64,000 bases of DNA, taken from Blepharisma stoltei. Its lineage: Eukaryota > Ciliophora > Heterotrichea > Heterotrichida > Blepharismidae. Below the pieces are notes generated by a model. It saw nothing but the letters and a program-made list of their open reading frames with translations, searched no databases and had not been told where the DNA came from. Location: contig CAJZBQ010000035.1 of assembly GCA_914767885.1 (NCBI GenBank), positions 868,001-932,000 of the forward strand, given 5' to 3'. This document shows positions 1 to 10,136 of the stretch, piece after piece; position 1 is the first letter of the stretch, and the number at the start of each line of letters is the position of its first letter. Both the position numbers and the translations under genes were made by a program.

Positions 1-521
1 AAAATCAGACAAGTTGAACTGAATTTGGTTTCACCCTTCATCTAAGCGCATTGGCATCGTACAGATGAACGGTTTTACCCTGGTTGTGCTTTGATAGTTT
101 GATGCCCTAAACCTTCGGCGAATATTTTTATCGTCCAAGACTTGAACTTCAAAGGTGAAGTATTTTTTGAGATTTTTTATGATCATGACAAGGAAAGGAA
201 GCTTGATACCAAGGGTTTGATTGGTACATAGAGTTTAAGGTAAATGATTTTGAAAAAAATTATTTTTAATTTAAATTCTTAATTTTCATAAAAAAAGTAA
301 AGAATTTTATTATGCCCGGTTTGGTTTGGGTCAGCTGGGCAAGTGATAAAAGTGGTGCTCACATTAGTTCCCATGATTTCTAGGACCGAGCTTTGTATAT
401 CTTGATCTGTAATACGCTTTATATGGCCGTTCCGGACACTTTTATCCCAGATCTGAAGAGGCTTACTGCCTATGCTGTAGAGGATCGATAAGAAGCCTGA
501 TTGAAATGTGTTCTTGAACAT
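1..521 (-). CDS. CFAP20: CFAP20 (Bug22/GTL3) ciliary protein, 3' end cut by window
   Basis: Reads from ATG at 521 leftward as an almost unchanged CFAP20, the highly conserved inner-junction protein of axonemal doublets (also called Bug22). The N-terminal [16 protein letters not shown], the [13 protein letters not shown] segment and [18 protein letters not shown] match the family by eye. After removing an insert at about 225-310 the frame continues to the window edge, where the C-terminal fifth is missing. The conserved Trp of the DEGWNQIQFN segment is written TGA near position 32, direct evidence that UGA encodes Trp here. The join leaves about six extra residues (GHTNQT) relative to the family, so the exact IES edge is slightly uncertain. 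Identity is near certain. Confidence 0.96.
225..312. other. TA-bounded IES inside CFAP20 (about 86 nt)
   Basis: An AT-rich stretch between TA at 225-226 and TA at 311-312 breaks CFAP20 with a TAA. Excising one TA plus the interior restores the frame into LGIKLPF. A second TA at 308-309 also gives an open frame, so the right edge is ambiguous by 3 nt. Confidence 0.75.
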
Positions 522-655
522 AACTGTAATAATATGGCGCTGGCTTTTAAGATTATATGAAAAGAAGTTACGCAGGTTTTAATTGAAATAAGAAACACAT
601 CAAAAGCAGTACTTAGAGAGTTTTTTTATTATAAACCTGGAGATTATGCATAGGC

Positions 656-2358
656 TTATTTATATACACTTTTAATTGAAGCTGAAGTGCTATTGCTTCT
701 CTGCTGCTTTAGCATGATGGTTTTCTTTAGGTTTTCAAAGCATTTTGTATCTCTTTTGGATACTGCTTTGGGTTGGGATGGGGTTTGGCTGGCGCTCTTC
801 AGCGGATTTAAGTTAAATGGCTTGCTGAAGTCTTCAATTAGAACATTTTCTTCATATTTTTTGGGTTCTGGAGATTTTTGATAAATTTCGTGGGTGAATT
901 GAGAAAATAGAGGCTCATTTTTGGATAGGGTATCACATAAGGACTCTATGTCACTTGTATTTGTTTCACAATTATTTGATAACTGCCAGCCGTTTTCTCT
1001 ATTCCTATGAGTATTTAAATAATAATCTTCTAATAAGGATTTTTCTTTTGAATTTTCTGAATTGTTTTCTTTTAGAATCAATTTTGGACTTATTTTAAGG
1101 AATTTGTGTGAATCATCATTTAGCTCTTCAGTTCTATCTGTATCTTTTATACCTATTTCAAGATTGAGTCTTTTTGATCGTAAATGAGAGCTTTTATCTT
1201 TTATTTCGTAGGCTTGATTTTCTAAATATTTATATTTAGACCCTTCTTGACTATTCAAATCTTTTTGAGGTTTTTGTATGTCATCATGATCTTTAATGGA
1301 ATTTTCTGAGTTAGATTTATCTTTTTCGCTTTTTGGCTCTTTAGAGCTAGAAAAAGTAGTTCCAGCAGAATTTAAATGATCCACACTTTCAATATTTATT
1401 TTTTGGTAAATTCTTTCCATATCTTGCATCATTTTAGTTTTTTCGTCTTGAATATGCTACAATGAGTTGAATTGAATAAAATATTTTGGGGTATTATTGT
1501 AATGCCTATCTAAATTTATGTTATTCAATATAAATTGATGTAGAATAAAATGATATTCATTATCTATTTTTATTTTTTCATTTGTTATTCACATCTTTTC
1601 TTCAGTGATTCTTTTCTTTTCACTCTCCACAACTTTTTGCATAATTGCTAGATCATTTTCTTGTGATTGTATCATATTTTCTCTTTCTTTAAGAATATTT
1701 CCATAACTCCTAAGGTTGCTTGCAGCCTTCTCAATCTGCTCAAAAACTCTTAAGAACAACAAATTTTGGCCTTTCAGCATTATTTCCAATTCTTGGATGA
1801 CAGCTAAGCCGCTTCCTTTCATATCAATATTTGATAATATTTTCATAAAATTTTCTTTTAACAATCTATTTTCACTCATGACTTCATTAATAAATTCAAG
1901 CACAGATGGTGATTCTTGCTTTCCTTCATTTTTTTCAACAGAAAATTTACCATCAAGCCTTGTTAACTCTTTTTCAATTTCTTTTCTAAAATTATTTTTT
2001 ATATAAAATTGTGATGAATAATTATATAAAATTAGTTATCAGAATAAATAATTTTAAAAATAGCCAGTTTTCTAATCAATTGTGCAAGAAATGCTTTTTC
2101 TTCTAATCCTTTATCATAAATCGCTTTTTTAATCTCTGTGCATTCTCTTTCAGTCTGCATAATAAGGCTATCCAGATGAGATGTAGGTGTTGTCACACAA
2201 TTGATGGAAGAAAGACCTATGCTGGTATTTGAGTATTTAGGACTGCTTAATAAAAATTTATTTGGGATATCTGAGTTTCACTGCTTTAGCCTTGGAATTG
2301 AAGATGATCTTTCACTTGCTTTGGGAAGGCCAATTTTGTTATCAAAACTTTTGTTCAT
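656..2358 (-). CDS. coiled-coil protein, unknown function
   Basis: I do not recognise this protein. ATG at 2358 starts a Ser-rich N-terminus, followed by a Lys/Glu-rich coiled-coil region (LEFINEVMSENRLLKENF), then a low-complexity, highly charged tail ending at 656. It is assembled from three open segments. The 1589-1903 segment ends at a TGA that is read as Trp. The 656-1432 segment joins after a TA-bounded insert at 1453-1562 (gives KIDIQDEKTK). A frame change near 1990-2055 implies a second short insert. TGA also codes Trp in the N-terminal LKQWNSD. Joining all three into one gene is inference; they could be two genes. Confidence 0.6.
1453..1562. other. candidate TA-bounded IES (about 108 nt)
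   Basis: AT-rich DNA between TA at 1453-1454 and TA at 1561-1562, containing an in-frame TAG on the minus strand. Removing it fuses two coiled-coil reading frames without a stop. Support comes only from frame continuity, since the host protein has no known family. Confidence 0.5.
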
Positions 2359-2593
2359 CTATTTGAAATTTCTTTGTAAAATATGAATAATTTTCTTAAT
2401 TCCCACAAAATATTTTGCAGCTTCATCATCATTGGTATGCCAAAAATTATTTTTCAATAAATTATCATAAAATAATTAAGCCTAAAGTTTCTATAATACT
2501 CCTAATAAAGACATTGACTAAATTTTTCGTTAAAATCTAAATATTTTTTCTGAATTTATCTGTTGTTTCATTATAATTTAATTAGACTTCAAA

Positions 2594-5583
2594 ATGTTTC
2601 AGCCTTACGAACCCCCTAAGAAGAAAGGCTCAGAAGAAGCCAAAGGAAACCTACAGCAGCTGATGGAAGCCAGAAAGTTCACAAAGGCATGCACAGCTAT
2701 TCAAGCTCTATTAAGGTCTCGTAATGCTAAAGATACTGTATCAGAATTGGCTATCACTAAAGCTCAAAGCAAAATTTCTGATATAAAGAAGCTTAAATTG
2801 ATGCTAGGAGACAAGCTAAAAGTTTTACCTTTAAAAAATCTTAAAGAATTGATCAATCTGGCAATTATGACAAAAAGATGGGAAGTATTTTGGGAATTAA
2901 GAGATTGGATAGAAGCAAGCTACAATTGCCAACAACCTGATTTTAATATTTTTGGGTCAAAAAATAATTGAAATTTGATTGTGAATGTCGGAGTCTGGCT
3001 TGCCAGAGCTTTTCAAAACGAAGAATCAGCAGGGAAATTTATTCTCGCCTTCTTCGAAGTTCCTAGGTTTGAAATCCCTTCTTTTCACATGTTCCTGCTA
3101 TACTCTCAGCTAGTTTGTGACGAAAATCTGCTAAAAAGCTGCAAAAAACACTTAGAAATAAAAACTTTACTCGCTTCAGACAATAAAATTACCAAAGATA
3201 TTCAAATCCTCCTCCACCTAACTTTATTATCAAACTTGCTTTATTATCAAATAAACATAGAAGAATTAAGCCAGTCTGATAGGAGCCTAATTTATGATCA
3301 TTTTGTGGACATTCAAGGGTTCATTGTAGAACATGTTTTGTCAATACCAAGAATGTCGAAATTTATATTGCAAGATCCTTATTGCAATTCTGTGAAATGG
3401 AAAGAAATGATTCAGTCTTATTATTATGGGCAGCTTTTGACGAGAAATACGCTAGGATATGACGAAAAAGAAATTTATTTATTTGCCAATTTGTGAGAAC
3501 TTTTTTCAGCAAAATTATTTAGCTCGATGAGTCCTTCGGAAATGGCACCTTTATTGATGACGTGCGCTAAAGCTGTAACAAAATTGACCCCAAGGCTGCT
3601 AGAGTCCGATTCTTCTGCCTGTATAAGTGAACCAACTAATCTAAAAGTCCTTAGGAAGCAGCTATCAATTTTTACAGACCCAAACAAGCTTTCTTCAATT
3701 TTCTTAAAAGTTTTTGATCACGGGCATGATGAATTTACTGATCAGTTTAACCCAAGTGTGGCCCAAGATTTGTGCCAAATTTATAACACATTCTTAGAGA
3801 AATGCCAGACTAGCAAAGAAGCTCAATTTGTGGTGACAGGGATTATGGGCGGGATTGCTTTTAATAAAAAAGTTCTATATAGGATTTGGAAATTCATTCA
3901 GCTCTTTTGTGATGTCAATGTGTTTTTAAACCCAGATAGCTTGGCATCTACAAATAGGAACCCTGAATTTTATAAGTTCAGCCCTGCTTTATCATTATTT
4001 TGCTGCTCTTATCAAAGCTTGCTCTTAATTGTGGATGATGCTGAGTTTCCATATATTTTTGATGAAGGAGAGCTTATTTATTTCACTGATTTTATAATTC
4101 AGCTTGTCCATGCAGGACTTCTACATCAAGACTTAAACCCTGTGGCTGAAAACCTTGTATCAAGTGCCTGTAAAGTCTTAAAACTTCTCCATGAATTCAA
4201 CTCGTCCAAACACTTTTTCGAAGAAGCTCAATTTCAGCTCCCCCATAATCAATTAAACGAGCTTATAGATAAAATGACTGAGGACTCTAAAATTTTAAGC
4301 CCAATAATTCAAAGATTCCCATTTTGTTTGCCATTCACAGTTAGGGCTGAGATTCTATCAATGAATATTGCTCAGACTAAGGAATTGTATATGGCTGCTC
4401 CATCTACAAGAATAGTGGTAAGAAGAGAAAACCTAATGGTCGACAGTATTGCACAGATTATTAACGTCCCTGATATCAGAGGGAAATTAGAAGTGATTTT
4501 CGTTAATGCGCTAGGGACTGTAGAAGAAGGAATTGATGCAGGTGGGCTATTTAAAGAATATTGAACTTCACTTAGCGCAGAAGCTTTTAACCCTCAATAT
4601 GGGCTCTTTAGTGTCACTTCAGACCAATGCTTGTATCCAAATCCTGCTTCTGAGCTCTTCTTTGGGAAAGAGCATTTAGGGATGTTTTTCTTGGTAGGGA
4701 GAATATTAGGAAAAGCAATATATGAAAGGATCACTGTCGAGCCTAAATTCGCAGAATTCTTTTTGAGGAAAATGGTAGGAAAATACAACTTTTTAGAAGA
4801 CCTGAAAAGCCTCGACAAAGAAGTATACCAAAATTTGAAATTTTTGAAAAATTACCAAGGCAACGCTGAAGACTTATCCCTTAATTTCGTCGTCACAAAT
4901 GTCGATGGCTCAGAAGTTGAGCTAATTCCAAAAGGTCGCGACAAGTCAGTCACAAATGATAATAAGCTTCAGTATATTTACAAGCTTGCTGATTACCGAT
5001 TAAATGTTCAGATTAAAGACCAATGCTCAGCAATATTTAAAGGATTGAGTGAATTAATACCTTCAAGCTGACTGTCTATGTTTACTCCAAGCGAGATGCA
5101 AATAATCATTTCTGGGACAACGGAAAAAATTGATATAGAAGACTTATAACAGCTTATATATAATAAAATTATGGTATATAGCCTTATTAATATTTTTGTA
5201 TTAAATATAGGCATTAATTCATGATAAATAATATTCCATTTTTCTAAATAAGAATAAAAATTCATACACGCTATATTGACTGCTCGCACAGAGACTCTTT
5301 TGTGAAGTATTTCTGGCAAGCTTTGGAGTCTTTTTCTTCTGAAGAACTTTCTCTTTTATTAAGATTTGTGACTAGCTGCCCTAGGCCACCTTTGTTTGGG
5401 TTTAAGAATTTATATCCACCATTTACTATAAGTAAAGTGCCTATTGATAGAGATGATGAAAAACTGCCCACTGCACAAACGTGTGTAAATACACTGAGGC
5501 TACCTACATATACGAGCGTAAAAAGAACAAAAGAAAAGCTATTGTACTCAATTAAATCAGGGGCTGGGTTTGAGTTTCGTTAA
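2594..5583 (+). CDS. HECT E3 ubiquitin ligase, UBE3B/UBE3C-like
   Basis: Complete HECT-type E3 of about 955 residues, transferring ubiquitin through a catalytic cysteine. The N-terminus has an IQ-like helix (residues about 30-50) as in UBE3B/C. The middle part resembles the armadillo-like region of that subfamily (FKGVIE-type helices, RFPFCLPFTVRAEIL just before the HECT domain). The HECT N-lobe begins near the VEEGIDAGGLFKEY segment. The C-lobe ends with LPTAQTCVNTLRLP, whose Cys is the catalytic residue, then the standard SGAGFEF tail. In-frame TGA (Trp) occurs at 2969, 3494, 4562 and 5069. One TA-bounded insert at 5145-5256 splits the C-lobe; its removal yields IEDLKIHTRY, matching the family. 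A second HECT ligase lies at 26-32 kb. Confidence 0.9.
5145..5256. other. TA-bounded IES in HECT C-lobe (110 nt)
   Basis: Lies between TA 5145-5146 and TA 5255-5256, AT-rich, with multiple stops. Excision joins GAC-TTA-AAA-ATT-CAT and recovers the family-typical EDL(x)3TRY sequence exactly, so the boundary is well supported by protein homology. Confidence 0.85.
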
Positions 5584-5755
5584 AAATACCCTAAAATTAA
5601 TATTAAAAATATATAAAATTTGTTTTATGATACTAATAAATATAAAATTTCGCTTTTTTGGCAAGAATTATTATTGAAAATCATAAGAAAAATGAATTTA
5701 TATTTTAGCAAGAATTTTGACAAAAATTAACTTTAACAAAGTTAGTACAAGCCAA

Positions 5756-7382
5756 TTAATACAAGTTCATTGGACTAGGATCATCTGATGCCTCAATCAA
5801 GTTCAATTCTTCATTGGTGTCCCTTGATAACGCTTGTCCTAAATCTGTCATTGCTCTTCCTACTCTGTCGATAACTGGCGCTATATAAATTTTCAAATTT
5901 TCTAACTCATTTTTCATCTGTTCTTGCTGATCTCCTATATTGTGAACATTAAAAAATTGACCAATTTGTTGAAAAGTATTTAAGGACTGTTTTATAACTG
6001 AGTATTTTTCCATGAAATTTTTCACAATATCTATGCTATTTAAAATAAGCTAATTTTATATAATTACCCCTCTGTGAGCCAACAAAATCATGGAAATCCC
6101 TATTTTTGGGTAAAAAAACCACCGTCTGTTAGCGAACAAAATTTTTCTGAAAAAAATATTTTGATAGATAAGTGATAATTTCTATAATAAAATATTTAGT
6201 TAATTCTGTTGAATCTTAAGCACTATGCATTTTATAACATAAATTTTACAAATTAAATTAATTTTTGGCTTCCAATTTTTTTTTAAGATTCGATAAAAAA
6301 TATTAATAAATTTATATATATAAAAAAATATTAACCCTGAAGGAACAAATATTGCGATATACTAATTCAATGAAAATTTTATACATAAATACTTGTCTGA
6401 AGAGTCATTGTAGAAATATCCTCATTTCCTGATTTCCTTATCACAGGAGGATTTGACGGGACTGGAGACTGTATTCCTAACCCACTAGCCTGTCTTGTCT
6501 TTGATCTAAAGGGCATTATTCTTGGCGATTCTGCATTAATTCACTCATCTCATCTGTCAGGCCAGCCATTATAATGCACCAGAACTCTTGTTCCTGACCT
6601 TGTTGTCCTCAGTTGTAAAATCTGTGCATCGAGCCATTGGTTTACAGTATCCAGCACATCAACCCATTGTCCTTCTCTAAGCACCCTCCTGCTTACTCCT
6701 TGGTCGTTGTTATAATTCCTTATCAAGTCAAAAATAAAGGGAAGATGGACTTCGAGGCACATTTTCTGTGGAGCAGGTAGGACTGATTCCGATCACCCCG
6801 ATGGGTTTTCCATATCCCTGCAAGATTAGCTAGGCAGGTTTTGCCTCCCACTTAATCCTTGCTTATTGGGACTAACTGGGGATCCTCAAGAGGAGGCTCT
6901 AACTTATGGAGCTAATCCTTAGGTTAGGTAGGTTTATGCTAGATAGGCAGGCTAGTGATTTATCCGCTTAAGACTTTACAATACTTAACTTAACTTATCA
7001 AATCATCAATCACATACAAATTTTGCCTTAAAACCTCTGCTATTTGGTCATTGCTTAAGGCTCTTCTAGGTATTCGTGGCCTTCTCTGAGACCTTAAGTT
7101 GTTTAAAAGTGACAGCTGGGCAAGGGCGACTATAGGGTCTTCGTCTCTTTGAACGTTCCCTACTAAATAGATGGTCTCGTTGTTGGAGATGCCAATTTCT
7201 TCAAGACTTTCTTCGTCTTTGAGAAGGTATCCTTGGAAAATAAGTCTTTGGCGGTGGACTGGGATGCCTACGCGCAGATTAATGAAATATTTGATTTCCG
7301 TCACCCTAGCTAGAGAAGTGATTGATAATAGCAGTTCTTGTGAGTCAAGAGTTCGTATTATGATATTTAAGAATTCGCCCAT
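5756..7382 (-). CDS. ubiquitin-like-domain protein with Tudor-knot-like segment
   Basis: ATG at 7382 opens a ubiquitin-like fold (residues 5-78: INLRVGIPVHRQRLIFQGYLLKDEE type beta-grasp with the RLIFxG motif). A second domain around the segment VLVHYNGWPDRWDEWI looks like a Tudor-knot/chromo-barrel, and there is a helical C-terminal segment (IYIAPVIDRVGRAMTDLG) reminiscent of BAG6-type proteins. Two inserts interrupt it: 6778-6997 (retroposon-like) and 6046-6391 (degenerate MITE). Both give open joins when cut TA-to-TA (DDLIPAPQKM and LQTSILNSID). TGA is Trp in WDEW. A role in ubiquitin-linked quality control is inference; joining the last 90 residues to this gene is less certain than the first join. 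Confidence 0.62.
6046..6391. mobile_element. IES containing a degenerate copy of the CCGTGAGCGAACAAAA MITE
   Basis: The left part (6066 onward) carries the MITE terminal sequence with its inner second copy; the right end (about 6335-6365) is a decayed version. Cutting TA 6046-6047 to TA 6390-6391 (344 nt) joins the flanking minus-strand frames without a stop. Confidence 0.65.
6778..6997. mobile_element. TA-bounded IES made of a SINE-like repeat (about 218 nt)
   Basis: A GC-richer block related to the repeat at 44405-44727: both share a GGGATCC(T/G)CAAGAGG(A/T)GGCTCT core and a TTAACTTA-type tail. It splits the ubiquitin-like protein. TA 6778-6779 to TA 6996-6997 excision restores the frame. 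No clear target-site duplication was found. Confidence 0.65.
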
Positions 7383-7471
7383 TTTGGTTTACTTATGAAA
7401 AAACACTTATTTTTAAGCTAATTTTGTAATTTTGAAAAATTTACCGATAAAAGCTAATCTTTAAGTTATTA

Positions 7472-8345
7472 TTATTCTTGGTTGGCGTCCTTAGTTGTAT
7501 GATTGTGATGACGATGATGGTGATGGTGCTCGTGTTCCACTTCAAATCGGTTATCTGAGGCCATTCTGTCTGATTCTGCGCCTTTAGTTGTCATTGGGAA
7601 TTCGCCTTCAGGCTCATGTAGCCGCTGTTTTTTCGCAGCTAGATATACAAGGGTATGGAGTAAAGCGACAAATGGGATGAATAAAACACAAGCCAAAGAG
7701 ATAGCTGGGCCTTCTTTTCCACAAACTCTAGCTTGGCTTTGTCCATGATTCCATGTTATGCTTTTGCAGTCCTCGTCCCAGTACATGATGGCAAGTCCTG
7801 ACCAAATGACTAAGGCGAAGAAGTGCCAGGCCAACACGTTCCAAATGAAGACTACTGAAAGCCAGAGGGCTCGTGTTTCTCGACACATGTCTAAAATTAG
7901 GATAAAAATCGTGGCTGAGATGAAAAACAGTGAAATTGTCTCGAAAAGAATGTAAATTATGCTGTTTTATATAGAATTGGCAGAATAATAAAAAATAAGT
8001 GCTTTATATTAAAATTGTGATGTTTTAAGGCAAATTCAGTAGAGAGAAGATTACTCCACCCGCCCAAAGACTGTGCCACATCTCACAGAGCCCATCTTGT
8101 CCAGTGACTGAGCCATCGTTGCAGCGGTCCCATCTGTTTGAATAAGGCAGTGCGTCTGAAAAGTAGTTTGAGTCAGGCGTTGGACCCAATAAGCCTCCTT
8201 CCCAATCAGTTTCTGGCTCATCTCCTTGTTTAAACCATCTAGTAACCCCTAAGGATGCGAGTTCTAGAGCCATTACCATCAAAAGCAAAAGGATATGGAA
8301 AACCCACCAGAATCCTGTCCTCATGCAGCATACAGTTATTGCCAT
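7472..8345 (-). CDS. four-transmembrane protein with His-rich tail
   Basis: Not recognised beyond topology. ATG at 8345 starts about 265 residues with four hydrophobic helices: residues about 12-33, a Trp/Cys-containing loop (WFKQGDEPETDWEGG and a CNDGS..GLCEMW cysteine pair), two central helices, and a fourth around CVLFIPFVALLHTLVYL. The tail is cytosolic in appearance and contains a run HEHHHHHRHHNH, suggesting metal or pH sensing (inference only). The overall plan recalls claudin/PMP22-like tetraspan proteins, without a firm family match. A 73-nt TA-bounded insert at 7953-8027 interrupts helix 2; joining gives NLPYILFETISLFF. Confidence 0.7.
7953..8027. other. TA-bounded IES (73 nt)
   Basis: AT-rich, with in-frame stops, between TA 7953-7954 and TA 8026-8027. 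Removal keeps the second transmembrane helix continuous. Confidence 0.7.
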
Positions 8346-8402
8346 AATTAAAAATTTATATGATTTGCCAATTATTTAATAAATTTTTTCGCTAGTTTTT
8401 AG

Positions 8403-9331
8403 TAACGATGACCCCCCCTCAATCTTCATGTCTATTCAACAAAAATGAATTTTTTAATATACAATTTTATATAAAAAAAATAATTTTTATGTCTCTTGCA
8501 ACAAATTATATACATTAAAATGGCGACACTTGCTAACCTGCCCTCTTGGCGCAGCAGTCCAGACCTTATGGCTACGGCGAACTGGGACGGACTCTGAGCC
8601 GAGAATCAGACGCAGGCTCAAGAAGTGTGTATCCGGGTAGGTTTTGACTGCTTTCCTGTGGTTGGAAATGGAGGTGCTCAACAACGTTCTTTGGATCCAA
8701 GGACCCATGGGCATTCCTCTACCGAGAAGCTGGGGGTTTCGGCCCAGGCCACAGGGGAACAGTCTTTTTCCTGTAGCTGTCGAAGGAAGGCACTTTGACA
8801 CCCGATAGACTCCAAGGAGCTGATCCTTGGAATCAAGCTAATCCAATCGCCCGTAGCAGGGCCACAGAAATCCATAAGCCGCCCACTCAAGACTGAGCCC
8901 GCAAGGCAAGGAGGAGACAGAAGGTACCGGAAGGGCACTCGTCAGAGGGATAGACACTCTGGGCTGGAGTCGAAAAGCGGTAGATCCTTCCGTACGGGAG
9001 GTTCTTGGTGACTGCGTCACCAATATGGCTAGCGCCTGCTGTAATAATCCTAATCCTTTTGCAACACATTTTTGATGCGCATCTTAAATTTTTCCGTACT
9101 TTTTAGCTAGATAAGTTTAATAAAATGGCGAGAGATGACAATAGCCGTCCAAATCTCGATGATAAGGTCATTGACACGCCTACAGTAGCACTGTTTTATG
9201 TTTTTTTTTGAGAAATTCACCTAGAGAAAAATGCATTAATTTTTTTATAAAAATGTTGTGTTGCAGTAGGAAGATTTTTTCAAAAATTTTTTGTTGCAAT
9301 AGACATGAAGATTGAAGGGGGGTCATCGTTA
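8403..9331. mobile_element. TA-flanked inverted-repeat DNA element, about 929 bp, with nested retroposon
   Basis: Both ends carry the same inverted repeat of about 45 bp (outer part AACGATGACCCCCC, then TCAATCTTCATGTCTATT, then a CAACAAAA stretch), each ending in TA. The interior has no convincing transposase; it is mostly filled by the nested unit at 8508-9058. The part 9110-9200 contains an AATAAAATGGCGAGAG motif resembling the head of the SINE-like repeats. It lies between two genes rather than inside one. Confidence 0.82.
8508..9058 (+). mobile_element. SINE-like retroposon nested in the 929-bp element
   Basis: A GC-rich unit of 551 bp beginning TATACATTAAAATGGCGA and ending in TAATCCTAATCC, flanked by a 12-bp imperfect duplication TTGCAACA(A/C)ATT at 8496-8507 and 9059-9070. 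The small open frames in it on the minus strand are not conserved-looking. Same head as the units at 29524, 30986 and 32943. Confidence 0.75.
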
Positions 9332-9384
9332 TATTATTGGAAAAAACAATATTTTTATGATTTCAGCGTAAATGAAGTCATTAA

Positions 9385-9966
9385 TTAAATCCCAACTTTG
9401 TTTGGTGGCTGATAACCTTGTGTTTGGCCCATAAATGTTGGCTCCATGCTATATCCTTCTGGCTGCTGCATCTGCTGAGTTTTCAATCCACCAAAAGTAA
9501 TTGTAGCAATCCCCGAAATTAAAAATGTGATCCCTGCTGCAATTCCTATTCCACTCATTTCTGAGCCAAAACAAAAAGTGGAAATCATGATATAAAAGAC
9601 TCCTTTTCCTAATGTTTGGGATAGGAATGGGAAGATCTGGAGGATATAGTTTTCTAGGATATAAGGAGAAATTTCGCCTGCCACTACAATGATTGAACAG
9701 ATTCTGAATAAATGTTATTGGAAATATAGGTAAATTTGCATTGGAAATAGTATGAAAAATGCTTATTTTTGCAAAAAAAGAGGAATTTATTTATATAATT
9801 TATTAAGATTGTTTTGCTTTATAGGATACATAAGGTAAAAACATACAAGAGTTGGTGTATAAGATCCTACTTCAAAAATATTTGTGACACCAGTTAAAAA
9901 TACTAGGAGACCAGAAAAAACTATGAAAACTTTGAGAAGGACTTCTTTATTGTTCAACAGACCCAT
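9385..9966 (-). CDS. TVP15/COPI-associated family membrane protein
   Basis: ATG at 9966 starts about 160 residues with four hydrophobic segments, and the family-like stretch ISPYILENYILQIFPFLSQT followed by GKGVFYI, which parallels the E-x-x-P...YF-x-FL...GRGxFYI pattern of COPI_assoc/Tvp15 proteins of the Golgi membrane. The C-terminus is a Gln/Pro-rich cytosolic tail (QQPEGY). A 101-nt insert at 9719-9821 splits it; TA-to-TA removal gives YLMYPIFRICSIIVVAGEIS with no shift. Assignment rests on pattern recognition, not on a search. Confidence 0.65.
9719..9821. other. TA-bounded IES (101 nt)
   Basis: AT-rich insert with stops in the host frame, TA 9719-9720 and TA 9820-9821. Excision joins two membrane segments in frame. 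Confidence 0.72.
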
Positions 9967-10136
9967 ATTTTATTTCTTATTCAGAAATGAATTTTAGGAT
10001 AAATAATGAAAGACAAAGATTTTTGGAAATTTTATTGAAAATATTATATTTTTCTTTTAAAGATTATATTATGAAAATAGGAAATAGTTGTGCTAGAATG
10101 GTATTTTATACGATTGATTAGGATTAACCTAAAAAT

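Noticed and set aside
8487..9069. Four overlapping minus-strand open frames of 60-104 codons
   Set aside because: They lie inside a GC-rich SINE-like unit, overlap in several frames and show no domain; open only because of base composition.
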